From Candidatus Berkelbacteria bacterium (GTDB taxonomy: Bacteria > Patescibacteriota > UBA1384 > JACPKC01): DNA of 37,024 nucleotides. Where the stretch lies: NCBI GenBank assembly GCA_016198415.1, contig JACQIO010000024.1:1-37024 (forward strand). The letters run 5' to 3'. Made by a program: the position numbers and the translations under genes. Each line of letters opens with the position of its first letter. Position 1 is the stretch's first letter. The notes beneath the pieces are model-generated. The model was not told where the DNA came from and searched no databases. It saw only the letters and a list, made by a program, of their open reading frames with translations. Shown here piece after piece: positions 9,571 to 17,825 of the stretch.

Positions 9571-9941
9571 GCAGCAGACCAAGTCGTTGCATGGAAGAAT
9601 CAGGTTCGGGAAAAGCCGGCTGATGAAGACGAGGCAAAGGCATTTCTCGCTGATTACCAGCAGTCACCGCCCGAGACCGTCACCGCGGTTGTGGTCGTCG
9701 ACACAGCAACCAGCCAAGTACGGTCCGGAATCGACCGCGTCAAGGTTGAGTTTGCAGAACTCCCGAGTGCGCTCGTTGATGAGCTCATCGCGGATGGGAG
9801 ACTCATGAACGCAGCCGGCGGGTTCTTGGCTCAAGATCCCCGTCTGATACCGTACCTGACCTCCATGGCGAACTTGAGAGCGTCATGGGGATGCCGAAGT
9901 CCCTTCTCCAGCGCCTCATCGAGGAATCGAGATCTTCCTGA
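9571..9941 (+). pseudogene. Degraded Maf-like nucleotide pyrophosphatase (N-terminal part missing, one internal frameshift)
   Basis: Frame from 9571: AADQVVAWKNQVREKPADEDEAKAFLADY...TVTAVVVVDTATSQVRSGIDRVKVEFAELPSALVDELIADGRLMNAAGGFLAQDPRLIPYL, then after a frame change near 9858: DLHGELESVMGMPKSLLQRLIEESRSS*. Order and spacing fit the C-terminal two thirds of Maf/HAM1-like proteins. Confidence 0.75.
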
Positions 9942-9965
9942 CCTAACGGGCGCAGGTGTGAGCCT

Positions 9966-9994
9966 CTACTCTCCACTTGACAAGTGGAGAGTAG
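9966..9994. repeat. Perfect palindrome, 14+1+14 (CTACTCTCCACTTG-A-CAAGTGGAGAGTAG), copy 2
   Basis: Read directly; 24 nt after the stop of the Maf remnant; same 15-nt core as copy 1 with a compensatory T-A to C-G change in the arms. Confidence 0.9.
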
Positions 9995-10081
9995 GTATCG
10001 ACGCGATGCGCTCAATTCGTGTCGGTCTTGCCCTCTACCTGTACGAGTTTCGTTCTATCGGCTACAGTCCTTCCGCAAACA

Positions 10082-10121
10082 CGGGCGGGGCCGCACGTGC
10101 GGCGCGGCGGTGACCCGCCCG
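10082..10121 (+). terminator. Nested GC-rich hairpin, terminator-like
   Basis: Outer stem CGGGCGGG/CCCGCCCG around the perfect palindrome GCCGCACGTGCGGC, followed by acttcttcc. Confidence 0.5.
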
Positions 10122-10166
10122 ACTTCTTCCGGTACCATAGCAGTATCCATCCCACGCCTGACCTGA

Positions 10167-10838
10167 ATGACTATCCTTATGAACACCACCACCAAACCAC
10201 GCACCCATCTCTACATTGACGGCCAGAACTTCATTCGGCGGATCCGGGAGGTCCTGCGGCGCCGGCAAGTCCGGGACGTCGACATCACCAAGTACGACTT
10301 CTGGGGCCTCCTCAACCACATCTTCCGCACCGTCCAGATCGATCTAGCGAGCTTCTACATGGCCCGGATCCTCCCGCATGAGCAGACCTCAGAGAAGTCC
10401 GAGGAGTTGATCACGCGCGAGCACGACCTCAAGGCGCACCTGGAGCGGCAGGGCTTCCGGTACGTCACCGGCGGCGTCGTCCGGAGCCGGATCAAAGCCG
10501 GTGAGGTGACGTTTGAAGAGAAGGGGGTTGATGTGACGATTGCCGTTGAGATGACCCGCGATATCTGTGACAAGATTGTGGGAACGGTGGTCCTGGCCAG
10601 CTCTGACTCCGACATGCAGCCAGTCGTTCGGGTGGCCAAGGAGCGCGGCGTCGAGGCGGTCTACGTGGGGTTCCGGCAGCGCTACAACAAGGGTCTCCAG
10701 CTGACCGCCAGCCGTTCCATCCTGGTCAGCAACGAGGACGTCGCTCGGTACTATCCGGCAGCGCCATCCACCACCAGCCCTGGAACCAATCGCCCCCCGC
10801 TGCGTCCTCAGGGAGGAACCGAGAGGCCACGTGGTTGA
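10167..10838 (+). CDS. NYN domain (PIN-like, LabA/DUF88-type) putative ribonuclease
   Basis: HLYIDGQNFIRRI..., GVDVTIAVEMTRDICDKIVGTVVLASSDSDMQPVVRVAKERGVEAVYVGF: conserved acidic NYN motifs. Start could also be ATG 10179. Confidence 0.85.
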   Translation: MTILMNTTTKPRTHLYIDGQNFIRRIREVLRRRQVRDVDITKYDFWGLLNHIFRTVQIDLASFYMARILPHEQTSEKSEELITREHDLKAHLERQGFRYVTGGVVRSRIKAGEVTFEEKGVDVTIAVEMTRDICDKIVGTVVLASSDSDMQPVVRVAKERGVEAVYVGFRQRYNKGLQLTASRSILVSNEDVARYYPAAPSTTSPGTNRPPLRPQGGTERPRG

Positions 10839-11550
10839 TATTGGCGCCATCCAGCACGACTGGGCGGCCAAGCGGCAGCGGCAGGCCAGCTACGTGGGAG
10901 CGCGCCGCTCCGGCGTCATTATCCTGGCCGACATCTCCGGCTACACCGAACTCCTGACGAGTACCCAAGCGGAGACCTCGGCCCGGATTGCCCACCACCT
11001 CACCGGCCGGGTCTTTGACGCCACCACCGAGGCCTTCATCGTCAACGAGATCGAGGGCGACGCCCTCTTCGTCTACGCGGTGGAGCCGCCCGGCGGGCCG
11101 GAACTCTTCAAGGCCACCCTTGTTCAACTGGAGGCCTACGCCGACGCCTTCTACCACGCCATGGAGGAACTGTCCTGGTCCAATCTCAAGGACGATCCCA
11201 ACCTCCGCCCACTCCTCAGTCGCGTCTCGATGAAGTTCATCGTCCACGCCGGCCACTGGGTCTTCGATGAGATTGGTCCGTTCGTCAAGCTGGTGGGGGC
11301 TGATGTCATTTTGGCCCACCGCCTCCTCAAGAATCAGGTGCAGAGCGACTCGTACTTCCTCATGACCAAGCCGTTCCTTGCCCTGTCCGGTGATGCGGAG
11401 CAGGCCAAAGTGGTCGCCCAGATTGAGGAGATCAAGCACTTTGGGAGCGTTGACGTGGGGGTGCGAGAGTTTGACTACCAGGCTGAGCACGCGGCCCGTC
11501 ACGGGACAAGCCACGATCACCTGACCCGGAAATCGGGCGTGACAATCTAG
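10831..11550 (+). CDS. DUF2652-like, class III nucleotidyl cyclase-related protein
   Basis: GVIILADISGYTELL and NEIEGDALFVYA carry the two metal-binding Asp positions of class III cyclases; GADVILAHRLLKN resembles the DUF2652 signature; overlaps the NYN gene by 8 nt. Confidence 0.75.
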   Translation: MVDIGAIQHDWAAKRQRQASYVGARRSGVIILADISGYTELLTSTQAETSARIAHHLTGRVFDATTEAFIVNEIEGDALFVYAVEPPGGPELFKATLVQLEAYADAFYHAMEELSWSNLKDDPNLRPLLSRVSMKFIVHAGHWVFDEIGPFVKLVGADVILAHRLLKNQVQSDSYFLMTKPFLALSGDAEQAKVVAQIEEIKHFGSVDVGVREFDYQAEHAARHGTSHDHLTRKSGVTI

Positions 11551-11591
11551 TCGGTCTCAGGTAGACTGCCAGCGCAACAGAAAGGACGAGT

Positions 11592-12362
11592 ATGGTCATG
11601 GATCTCCAAGCCCGGCTCCAGGTGGCCAAGCAGGCCGCCTTTGTCTCCGGGGATGAGTTACGGCGTCACTTTGACAGTGGTCGAGGGGTGCGGGAAGCCG
11701 TCCTGGATGCGGGCCAGGCGCAGCGTGCCAGCCTGGATGCGATCACCGTCTTCCTCTCGCAGATCTACCCGGACGAGCCGCTCTGGGGCCGCGGCTTTGG
11801 CGAGACACCCCCGGGCAAGACGTTCTGGTTGGTTGATCCTCTGAACGGCGCCGATGGCTTCAAGACGGGTGACGAGCGCTACGCCACCACGGTGGCCTGG
11901 GTGGAGAACGGCCAGCCGCTGATTGGCGTGGTCTCGCTGCCCAGCCGCCGCCATCTCTACTGGGCGATTCAGGGTGGCGGAGCCAAGTACCAAGATCGAA
12001 CCCTCGCCGTCCGGTCCGCCGGTTCGCTCGAGGACAGTGTCGTCGAGGTGGTCATTGGCTCCCAGCCGCACCGGGCGGCCAGCCTGCAGGCCCTGACGGC
12101 GGTGGCCCGCTTTGCCTACCAGGTGACTGCCCACGTCAGCCCCGCTCTTGGCATCTGCTCGGTGGCTGAGGCAACCCGCGATGCCTTCATTGGCCACGAG
12201 CTCCACGCTTGGGACTGGGTGGCGGCGAAGCTCATCTTAGAAGAGGCTGGTGGCCAGATGACGGACCTAGAAGGCCAGCCGATGAAGCTCGGGAGCCCGA
12301 GCGGTCTGGCGAGTCACCCCAAGCACCACGCGAACTTTTTGAAGCACCTCAGTCAGGGCTAA
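11592..12362 (+). CDS. Inositol monophosphatase/CysQ family protein (degenerate metal site)
   Basis: FWLVDPLNGADGFKTGDERYATTVAWVENGQPLIGVVSLP and HAWDWVAAKLILEEAGGQMTDLEG align with the two IMPase signatures; SD aaaggacgag. Confidence 0.8.
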   Translation: MVMDLQARLQVAKQAAFVSGDELRRHFDSGRGVREAVLDAGQAQRASLDAITVFLSQIYPDEPLWGRGFGETPPGKTFWLVDPLNGADGFKTGDERYATTVAWVENGQPLIGVVSLPSRRHLYWAIQGGGAKYQDRTLAVRSAGSLEDSVVEVVIGSQPHRAASLQALTAVARFAYQVTAHVSPALGICSVAEATRDAFIGHELHAWDWVAAKLILEEAGGQMTDLEGQPMKLGSPSGLASHPKHHANFLKHLSQG

Positions 12363-12365
12363 CGA

Positions 12366-13235
12366 ATGATGGCGACTTCGTCCGTACCACCGCTCGGCAA
12401 GCTTGGGGCTCACGTCTCGGCGGCCGGTGGGATTCCCAATGCGATCGATCGCATCCGGGCGATTGGGGGAGACTGTCTTCAGATCTTCATCAGTTCTCCC
12501 CGGGGCTGGCAGAAGACGACCATCACCGATGAGCAGGTGGCCGCCTTCCGAGCGGGCGTGGCCGAGCACGACCTGACGCCGGTCTACATCCACGCCCTCT
12601 ACCTGGCCAACATCGCCACTAGCCAAGCCGAGCTCCGGGCCAAATCGATTGACGCCCTCGCCCACGCCCTGACCACGGCTGATCGGATTGGGGCGGCGGG
12701 CGTGATCTACCACACCGGCTCCAAGAAAGACCAGGATCTCTCTCGGGCGATGGCGAATGTCGTCTCGGCCCTGCGTGAGATTCTGGAGCGCTCTCCTGGG
12801 ACGAGTCAGCTGATCATCGAAGGCTCGGCAGGCCAGCAGGGGGCGGTTGGCTCACCCTTTGCCGAACTTGGCCAGATGCACCGGGAGGTTGGTTCGGATC
12901 GAGTCAAGGTCTGCCTGGACACCTGTCACATGTTCCAGGCCGGCTACGATGTCCGGACCACCGAGGCGATCGACCGGACGCTGGCGGAGTTTGATCGCGA
13001 GGTGGGACTCGCGCAGCTCGTCGTCATGCACGCCAACGATGCCAAGGCCGAACTTGGTCGCGGGCTGGATCGCCATGAGAACATCGGTCACGGTGCCATC
13101 GGGAAGGCAGGCTTCCAGGCCCTTCTCCACCATCCCAGCCTCCGTTCCCTGCCCTGGATTCTGGAAGTGCCCGGCTTTGAGGGCCTGGGCCCAGATGCCG
13201 AGAATCTCGAAATCCTCAGAAAGCTCGGCGCCTGA
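12366..13235 (+). CDS. nfo: Endonuclease IV (AP endonuclease, TIM barrel)
   Basis: LGAHVSAAGGIPNAI..., VCLDTCHMFQAGYD, VVMHANDAKAELGRGLDRHENIGHGAIG. Confidence 0.93.
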   Translation: MMATSSVPPLGKLGAHVSAAGGIPNAIDRIRAIGGDCLQIFISSPRGWQKTTITDEQVAAFRAGVAEHDLTPVYIHALYLANIATSQAELRAKSIDALAHALTTADRIGAAGVIYHTGSKKDQDLSRAMANVVSALREILERSPGTSQLIIEGSAGQQGAVGSPFAELGQMHREVGSDRVKVCLDTCHMFQAGYDVRTTEAIDRTLAEFDREVGLAQLVVMHANDAKAELGRGLDRHENIGHGAIGKAGFQALLHHPSLRSLPWILEVPGFEGLGPDAENLEILRKLGA

Positions 13236-13328
13236 CCTTGATTTCCTCCGGCGGTTGGGCGTAGACTAAGCGGTCGCCGGATGGCGGCCGTGATCTTTTC
13301 CAGCTGACGATGAAAGGAGGCGAGGCGC

Positions 13329-14594
13329 ATGCTGTCTCGTCGATTGCTCTTGCAAGCCGGTGGCGTGGCGCTCCTCGAGGCGACTTTGCCTCAGTGGGGC
13401 CAGGCCTCGCCGCTCCTGGTCCGGCCCAAGGATGCCTTCGGTCGGGCTAGGCTTCAGGCCAAGTTTGGCGATACCCATGCCCACTGCCGCTTCTGCGACG
13501 GTGAGCCAATGGTTGGTTTCTCCGGCCACATCACCGAGCCGGCGCTGGTGGCCCAGGCCGGACTGGCAACCAACCACTACTTCCTGATCACCCCACACGC
13601 CGAGCAACTCTCGACAGAGGACGTCGAGGTGCTTGTTCGCCTCAGCGCCCAGCTCGAGGCCGACGGCCAACTCTTTGATTGGGGGATGGAGTGGACCGGG
13701 ATCCCCGATGAAGGCAGCCCGGCGCCACTCGATCCGGCCTACGTCAAGGCAGGCGGGCACGTGCTCATCCTGCGCTCCAGCGAAACGATCGGTCACCACG
13801 TTCAGGGTGGGGAGCCGCAGGTGCGGGCCGGGACGTACCGGGAGCTGCTCGACCGAGTCGTTGAGCGGCCCTGGATGCAACTGGTCTTCCCGCATCCGGA
13901 GCTCTACGGCGTGGAGACCACCTGGGATGGGTTTGCGCCGCCCCCGGATGCGCGACTCATCCGGCAGGGTGTCGGCTGCGAGCTGTCCAGTCACGGGCCG
14001 CGCGGCTACCAAGGGCCGGGCGATGTCTCCAAGGGAGTCCGGGCCTCGAACGAGGCCGGCTGGCGGTTGCTGCTGCGTCGGCGTTGGCGGCCGGGGCCGT
14101 TCGGCTCAACCGATCGGCACCTCTACCCGTACGAGCCCGGGCCGTGGACCGTCGCCTTCCTTGAGACTCCACCTCATGGGCGGCCGTTCACCATCGACCA
14201 CGTCTACCAGGCCTTTGCGGGCCGCCGCGTCTGCTTCTCAGAAGCGGCCGGTGCCTACGCCCGCTTGGTCGGCTGGTTCGATGAGGTGACGACGAACGTC
14301 GCCCTCATGGGTGACACGATCGCACCCAGGGGTCACCGCGAGCTCTGGGTGGCTGCGGACCTGGAAAGTCCGGTGCCCGTCGAGTCGATCCAGCTCATTG
14401 TGGTAGCGGCTGAGGAAGCTCAGGACATTACGCTGACCACCAGCCGACTCGACGTGAACCCGCGGGCCTTCGGCGATGTCTTCTCCGTCCTCACGCTCAA
14501 GAAGCTCGGGGCCGTCGCCGTTTACGCCAAGGTCCGCTTAGCGGATCGGAACCACAGCCAGCTCGTCACCGCACCACTCTTTCTGGAGTGGTGA
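13329..14594 (+). CDS. PHP-domain-like putative metal-dependent hydrolase with Tat-like N-terminus
   Basis: N-terminus MLSRRLLLQAGGVALLEA; FGDTHAHCRFCDGE...LATNHYFLITPH; GMEWTG...GHVLIL pattern. SD aaaggagg. Confidence 0.5.
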   Translation: MLSRRLLLQAGGVALLEATLPQWGQASPLLVRPKDAFGRARLQAKFGDTHAHCRFCDGEPMVGFSGHITEPALVAQAGLATNHYFLITPHAEQLSTEDVEVLVRLSAQLEADGQLFDWGMEWTGIPDEGSPAPLDPAYVKAGGHVLILRSSETIGHHVQGGEPQVRAGTYRELLDRVVERPWMQLVFPHPELYGVETTWDGFAPPPDARLIRQGVGCELSSHGPRGYQGPGDVSKGVRASNEAGWRLLLRRRWRPGPFGSTDRHLYPYEPGPWTVAFLETPPHGRPFTIDHVYQAFAGRRVCFSEAAGAYARLVGWFDEVTTNVALMGDTIAPRGHRELWVAADLESPVPVESIQLIVVAAEEAQDITLTTSRLDVNPRAFGDVFSVLTLKKLGAVAVYAKVRLADRNHSQLVTAPLFLEW

Positions 14595-14607
14595 GGGATA
14601 CCCCAAG

Positions 14608-14635
14608 AGAACCGCGGTCAGCTGACCGCGGTTCT
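14608..14635 (+). terminator. Perfect palindromic hairpin AGAACCGCGGTCAGCTGACCGCGGTTCT followed by TT
   Basis: 28-nt perfect inverted repeat 14 nt after the PHP-like gene stop. Confidence 0.7.
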
Positions 14636-14719
14636 TTGCGTGGCAGATCGTGCTACAGTACACGCACCAGCGTGCAGTGTGTCAGGCTGGCGCGTCTCAC
14701 CAGGAGAGAAGGAGTCTCC

Positions 14720-15658
14720 ATGTCTACCCTCGGCAAGTTTGTCCTTGGTTTGGTCGTCGTCGGCACCCTGGTTGTGCTGGTCACGCTCTTGCGTCCAGCC
14801 AATCAGGAGTCCGATGCTCGATTCAGCATCGTGACCACGTTCTCCCCACTGACGGCGCTGACCAAACCCATCGTGGGAAACGTCGCTCGACTCAGTCAAC
14901 TTGTCCCATCGGGCCAAAGCGCGCATGAGTACCAGACAACTCCCCAAAACCTCACGACCCTGAAGCGGGCGGACCTGTTGGTGCTCAATGGTCTGGATCT
15001 CGAGGGAGAGTGGCTCGGTCCACTCTTGGAATCGACCGCCGAGCCAGTGCCTGCAGTGCTCAATCTTGGTCAGGAGCTGAAAAATCGAGGCACCGTCCTC
15101 CTCGATGCCACCCCGGAAGAGACTGATCGAGAGACGCACCCGATCGGACTCGGCACCGATCCCCACCTCTGGGTCTCGCCCAAGAACGCCATCAAGATGG
15201 TCGAGGCGATTCGTGATGAGCTCGTGAGGCTCGACCCAGCCCACGCGACGACCTATCAAGCCAACGCCACGGCGTTCCTCACCGAGCTCGCCAGCCTTGA
15301 TCAAACTATCCAGGATCGAGTCGCCACCTTTTCCCAGACAGGGTTCATCGCCTTCCACAACGCCTTCAGCTACTACGCTCGCGACTACGGCCTGACTCAA
15401 TTGGCGGCGATTGAGCTGACGCCGGGCGAGTCGCCAACGCCGGGTCAGCTCTCAGTCATCCGTAGCTTGGTGGCCGAGCACGCGCTCCGCGGCCTCTTCA
15501 CCGAGCCCCAGTTCTCCTCAGACGTGGTGGACCAACTGGCGGCCGATCTGGGGATCCTGGTCCGCGAGCTGGATCCCATTGAAACCTCCGAGGCAGATGC
15601 GTCGTACGTCGCAATCCACGAACGCAACCTGGCGGCCTTGGCTGACGTCCTCCAGTAG
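14720..15658 (+). CDS. znuA: Metal (Zn/Mn) ABC transporter substrate-binding protein, ZnuA-like
   Basis: IVTTFSPLTALTKPIVGNVARLSQLVPSGQSAHEYQTTPQNL, DPHLWVSPKNA, FIAFHNAFSYYARDYGL, LFTEPQFSSDVVDQLA; followed by ATPase and permease genes. Confidence 0.87.
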   Translation: MSTLGKFVLGLVVVGTLVVLVTLLRPANQESDARFSIVTTFSPLTALTKPIVGNVARLSQLVPSGQSAHEYQTTPQNLTTLKRADLLVLNGLDLEGEWLGPLLESTAEPVPAVLNLGQELKNRGTVLLDATPEETDRETHPIGLGTDPHLWVSPKNAIKMVEAIRDELVRLDPAHATTYQANATAFLTELASLDQTIQDRVATFSQTGFIAFHNAFSYYARDYGLTQLAAIELTPGESPTPGQLSVIRSLVAEHALRGLFTEPQFSSDVVDQLAADLGILVRELDPIETSEADASYVAIHERNLAALADVLQ

Positions 15659-15674
15659 GAACCGACGCTCGCAT

Positions 15675-15684
15675 CGGCTAGACT
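15675..15684 (+). promoter_or_regulatory. Putative -10 box (TAGACT) 9 nt before the znuC ATG
   Basis: CGGCTAGACT; no SD before the ATG. Confidence 0.4.
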
Positions 15685-15693
15685 GAACAGCGC

Positions 15694-16314
15694 ATGCTCA
15701 CGGCCACCAAGTTTTGCGTCCTCCTCAACCACCGCCGGCTCGTTGGGCCGGTCAGCTTCTCGCTCAACCCCGGTGAGCTCCTGGCGATCACCGGTCCCAA
15801 CGGGGCGGGCAAGACGATGCTCCTCCGGGGGCTCTTGGGTCTGGTCCAGACACGGGGCACCCTGGAATACGCCGCAGCGCGAGTCAAGCGACTGCCAGCC
15901 CGCGACATCGGCTACGTGCCGCAGCGGTTCAGCTTTCCTGGGACGCTCCCGCTGACAGTGGAGGAGTTCTTTCTCATCTCTGGGCTCTCGGTGCCGGACG
16001 AGGAGCTCTGCAGTGAGCTGGAGATCACCCAGCTCATGGCGCAGAGCCTGAGCACGCTCTCCGGCGGCCAGCTCCAACGCGTCGTCCTGGCCCGGGCCCT
16101 CACCCGTAAGCCACGGCTCTTGGTGCTGGACGAGGCCTCGGCCGGCATTGACGCGCTCGGGCGGGTAGAGATTGCCTCACTCCTGCTCCATCTTCTCAAA
16201 GAACACAGCCTGACCATCATCACCGTCACCCACGATGCGGGCGAGCTGGCAACCTACCAAGCCAAGCTCGGGAAAGCGTTCCATGGACTCACTCTTGCCA
16301 CCCATTCTGACTGA
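15694..16314 (+). CDS. znuC: Metal ABC transporter ATP-binding protein, ZnuC-like
   Basis: Walker A GPNGAGKT, signature LSGGQLQRVVLARAL, Walker B LLVLDEASAGID. Confidence 0.9.
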   Translation: MLTATKFCVLLNHRRLVGPVSFSLNPGELLAITGPNGAGKTMLLRGLLGLVQTRGTLEYAAARVKRLPARDIGYVPQRFSFPGTLPLTVEEFFLISGLSVPDEELCSELEITQLMAQSLSTLSGGQLQRVVLARALTRKPRLLVLDEASAGIDALGRVEIASLLLHLLKEHSLTIITVTHDAGELATYQAKLGKAFHGLTLATHSD

Positions 16315-17098
16315 GCCGTTCCTGCTCCGGGCGCTGGCCGCAGCCGTCTTGCTGGCGATTGCCGGCGGCGTCATCGGCACCTTCGTCCAGATGCGCGGGA
16401 TGAGCTTCTACACGGACACGATCGCCCACTCGGCCTTCACTGGCGTTGCCTTGGGGGTACTGCTGGGGATCGACGTTGGGTTGAGCGCCGTCCTCTTTGC
16501 CGTCCTGATTGGCCTGGCGGTCCTCGTCATTCGGCGCCGAACGAGCCTCTCGTTCGATACCGTCCTCGGCGTCCTCTTTGCCACCGTCGCCGCCCTGGGC
16601 ATCTTCCTCCTGACCTTCCTCGATCAGGTCCGAGTTGATTTGTTCGCCTTGCTCTTTGGGGACATCCTGGCTATCTCCACGCTCGATCTGTGGATCATCG
16701 CCGGGGCGTCGGCGCTGGCGCTCAGTGTCCTCTGGATGCTTCATCGGCAGCTTGTCCTTGAGATTATCCATCCGGAACTTGCCGAGGTGGAAGGGGTCCC
16801 GACCCGCCGCAACGATCTCATCTTTGGGATTGTCGTTGCCACCATGATCGCCTTGGGAATTAAGCTGATCGGGATCATTCTCCTCTCCGGACTCTTCCTG
16901 ATCCCCTCGGCCACCAGCTACCTCCTGGCCAAGAACTTCCGCGAGCTCCTCTGGGGGAGCGTGGCGGTGGGGGTGATCGCGGCGATCGTCGGCGTGGCCG
17001 GGTCGGCGCTCCTAGACACCGCCACCGGACCCACCATCGTCCTGGTCTCCAGCCTGGTCTTTGGGGCCGCCTACTTGGTTCGCTCACCGCGGTCTTGA
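16283..17098 (+). CDS. znuB: Metal ABC transporter permease, ZnuB-like
   Basis: Multi-TM ABC-3 permease: MRGMSFYTDTIAHSAFTGVALG, DILAISTLDLWIIAG, GIILLSGLFLIPSATSYLLAKNF. Confidence 0.9.
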   Translation: MDSLLPPILTEPFLLRALAAAVLLAIAGGVIGTFVQMRGMSFYTDTIAHSAFTGVALGVLLGIDVGLSAVLFAVLIGLAVLVIRRRTSLSFDTVLGVLFATVAALGIFLLTFLDQVRVDLFALLFGDILAISTLDLWIIAGASALALSVLWMLHRQLVLEIIHPELAEVEGVPTRRNDLIFGIVVATMIALGIKLIGIILLSGLFLIPSATSYLLAKNFRELLWGSVAVGVIAAIVGVAGSALLDTATGPTIVLVSSLVFGAAYLVRSPRS

Positions 17099-17134
17099 CA
17101 CCTGGCTGCCTGCCTGGTACTCTTCTGCGCAACC

Positions 17135-17164
17135 AACGCGGGTTTCCCGCCGTTTTCTTTTTCT
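17135..17164 (+). terminator. Rho-independent terminator after znuB
   Basis: AACGCGGG-TTT-CCCGCCGTT stem (one bulge) followed by a T-rich tract ttctttttct. Confidence 0.75.
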
Positions 17165-17230
17165 CCTAAGAAAGAGACTGGGCAAGATCCGGGTTGGAAC
17201 CAGGAAGGGAGGGCAAGGAATTTGCCCATC

Positions 17231-17497
17231 ATGCAACGGGTCGCTGACCCGCCGATCGATCCCCTGGAGCGGACCGAACGGACGCTCCAGCAGTACGAGG
17301 AGCGGTGGAGGTGCCTCATCGACTCGCTCCACCCTCAGCAGCGCGACGTCCTCCGTCGCTACCAGGAGTGGGCGGTTGGCAAGAGGGATCCACGCTGCTT
17401 CCTCAACCTCTCGCCCCTGACGATGCTGACGACCGCTCACGAGTGGCACCGGAGTGGCCTCCAGGGCCTCGGACACAGAACTGGTCGGTCGGCATGA
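17231..17497 (+). CDS. Small hypothetical protein
   Basis: ATG-started ORF MQRVADPPIDPLERTERTLQQYEERWRCLIDSLHPQQRDVLRRYQEWAVG..., ATGA overlap with the next small ORF; no family recognised. Confidence 0.35.
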   Translation: MQRVADPPIDPLERTERTLQQYEERWRCLIDSLHPQQRDVLRRYQEWAVGKRDPRCFLNLSPLTMLTTAHEWHRSGLQGLGHRTGRSA

Positions 17498-17682
17498 AGC
17501 ACATCGACCCGTGGCACGAGGAGGCGCGCCTGCGTTTCCTGAGGAAGCAGGGGATCGACGTGACGGTCGACGATCTCCGTTGTCCTAGGCGACGATCCGA
17601 GATCGCTGCCCACTTCACTCGCCGACGGCTCCAGGCCGTCAAGCCTGTCGCTCGGATCTGCCGCGATCCCGAGATCGCCTGA
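17494..17682 (+). CDS. Small hypothetical protein, 62 aa
   Basis: ATGA overlap with the preceding ORF: MKHIDPWHEEARLRFLRKQGIDVTVDDLRC..., terminator-like hairpin just downstream. Confidence 0.35.
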   Translation: MKHIDPWHEEARLRFLRKQGIDVTVDDLRCPRRRSEIAAHFTRRRLQAVKPVARICRDPEIA

Positions 17683-17694
17683 TCCGAGTCCAAC

Positions 17695-17739
17695 CAGCGC
17701 CAGCTCCCGGGGGAACACGACCACCCGGGGCTGGCGCTG
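17695..17739 (+). terminator. Long GC-rich hairpin, terminator-like
   Basis: CAGCGCCAGC(T)CCCGGG... pairs with ...CCCGGGGCTGGCGCTG, followed by cttctatcc. Confidence 0.55.
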
Positions 17740-17825
17740 CTTCTATCCAGCCTCGCCTCCATTGCCTGTCGCTCATTCGTAACTTGTGGCACAATGGGCA
17801 CCACGCATGAGGGAGGGATCAGCCC

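Noticed and set aside
14650-14690. Zur/Fur-type operator upstream of znuA (TACACGCACCAGCGTGCAGTGT)
   Set aside because: Only a short imperfect inverted repeat; too weak to assign to a known regulator.
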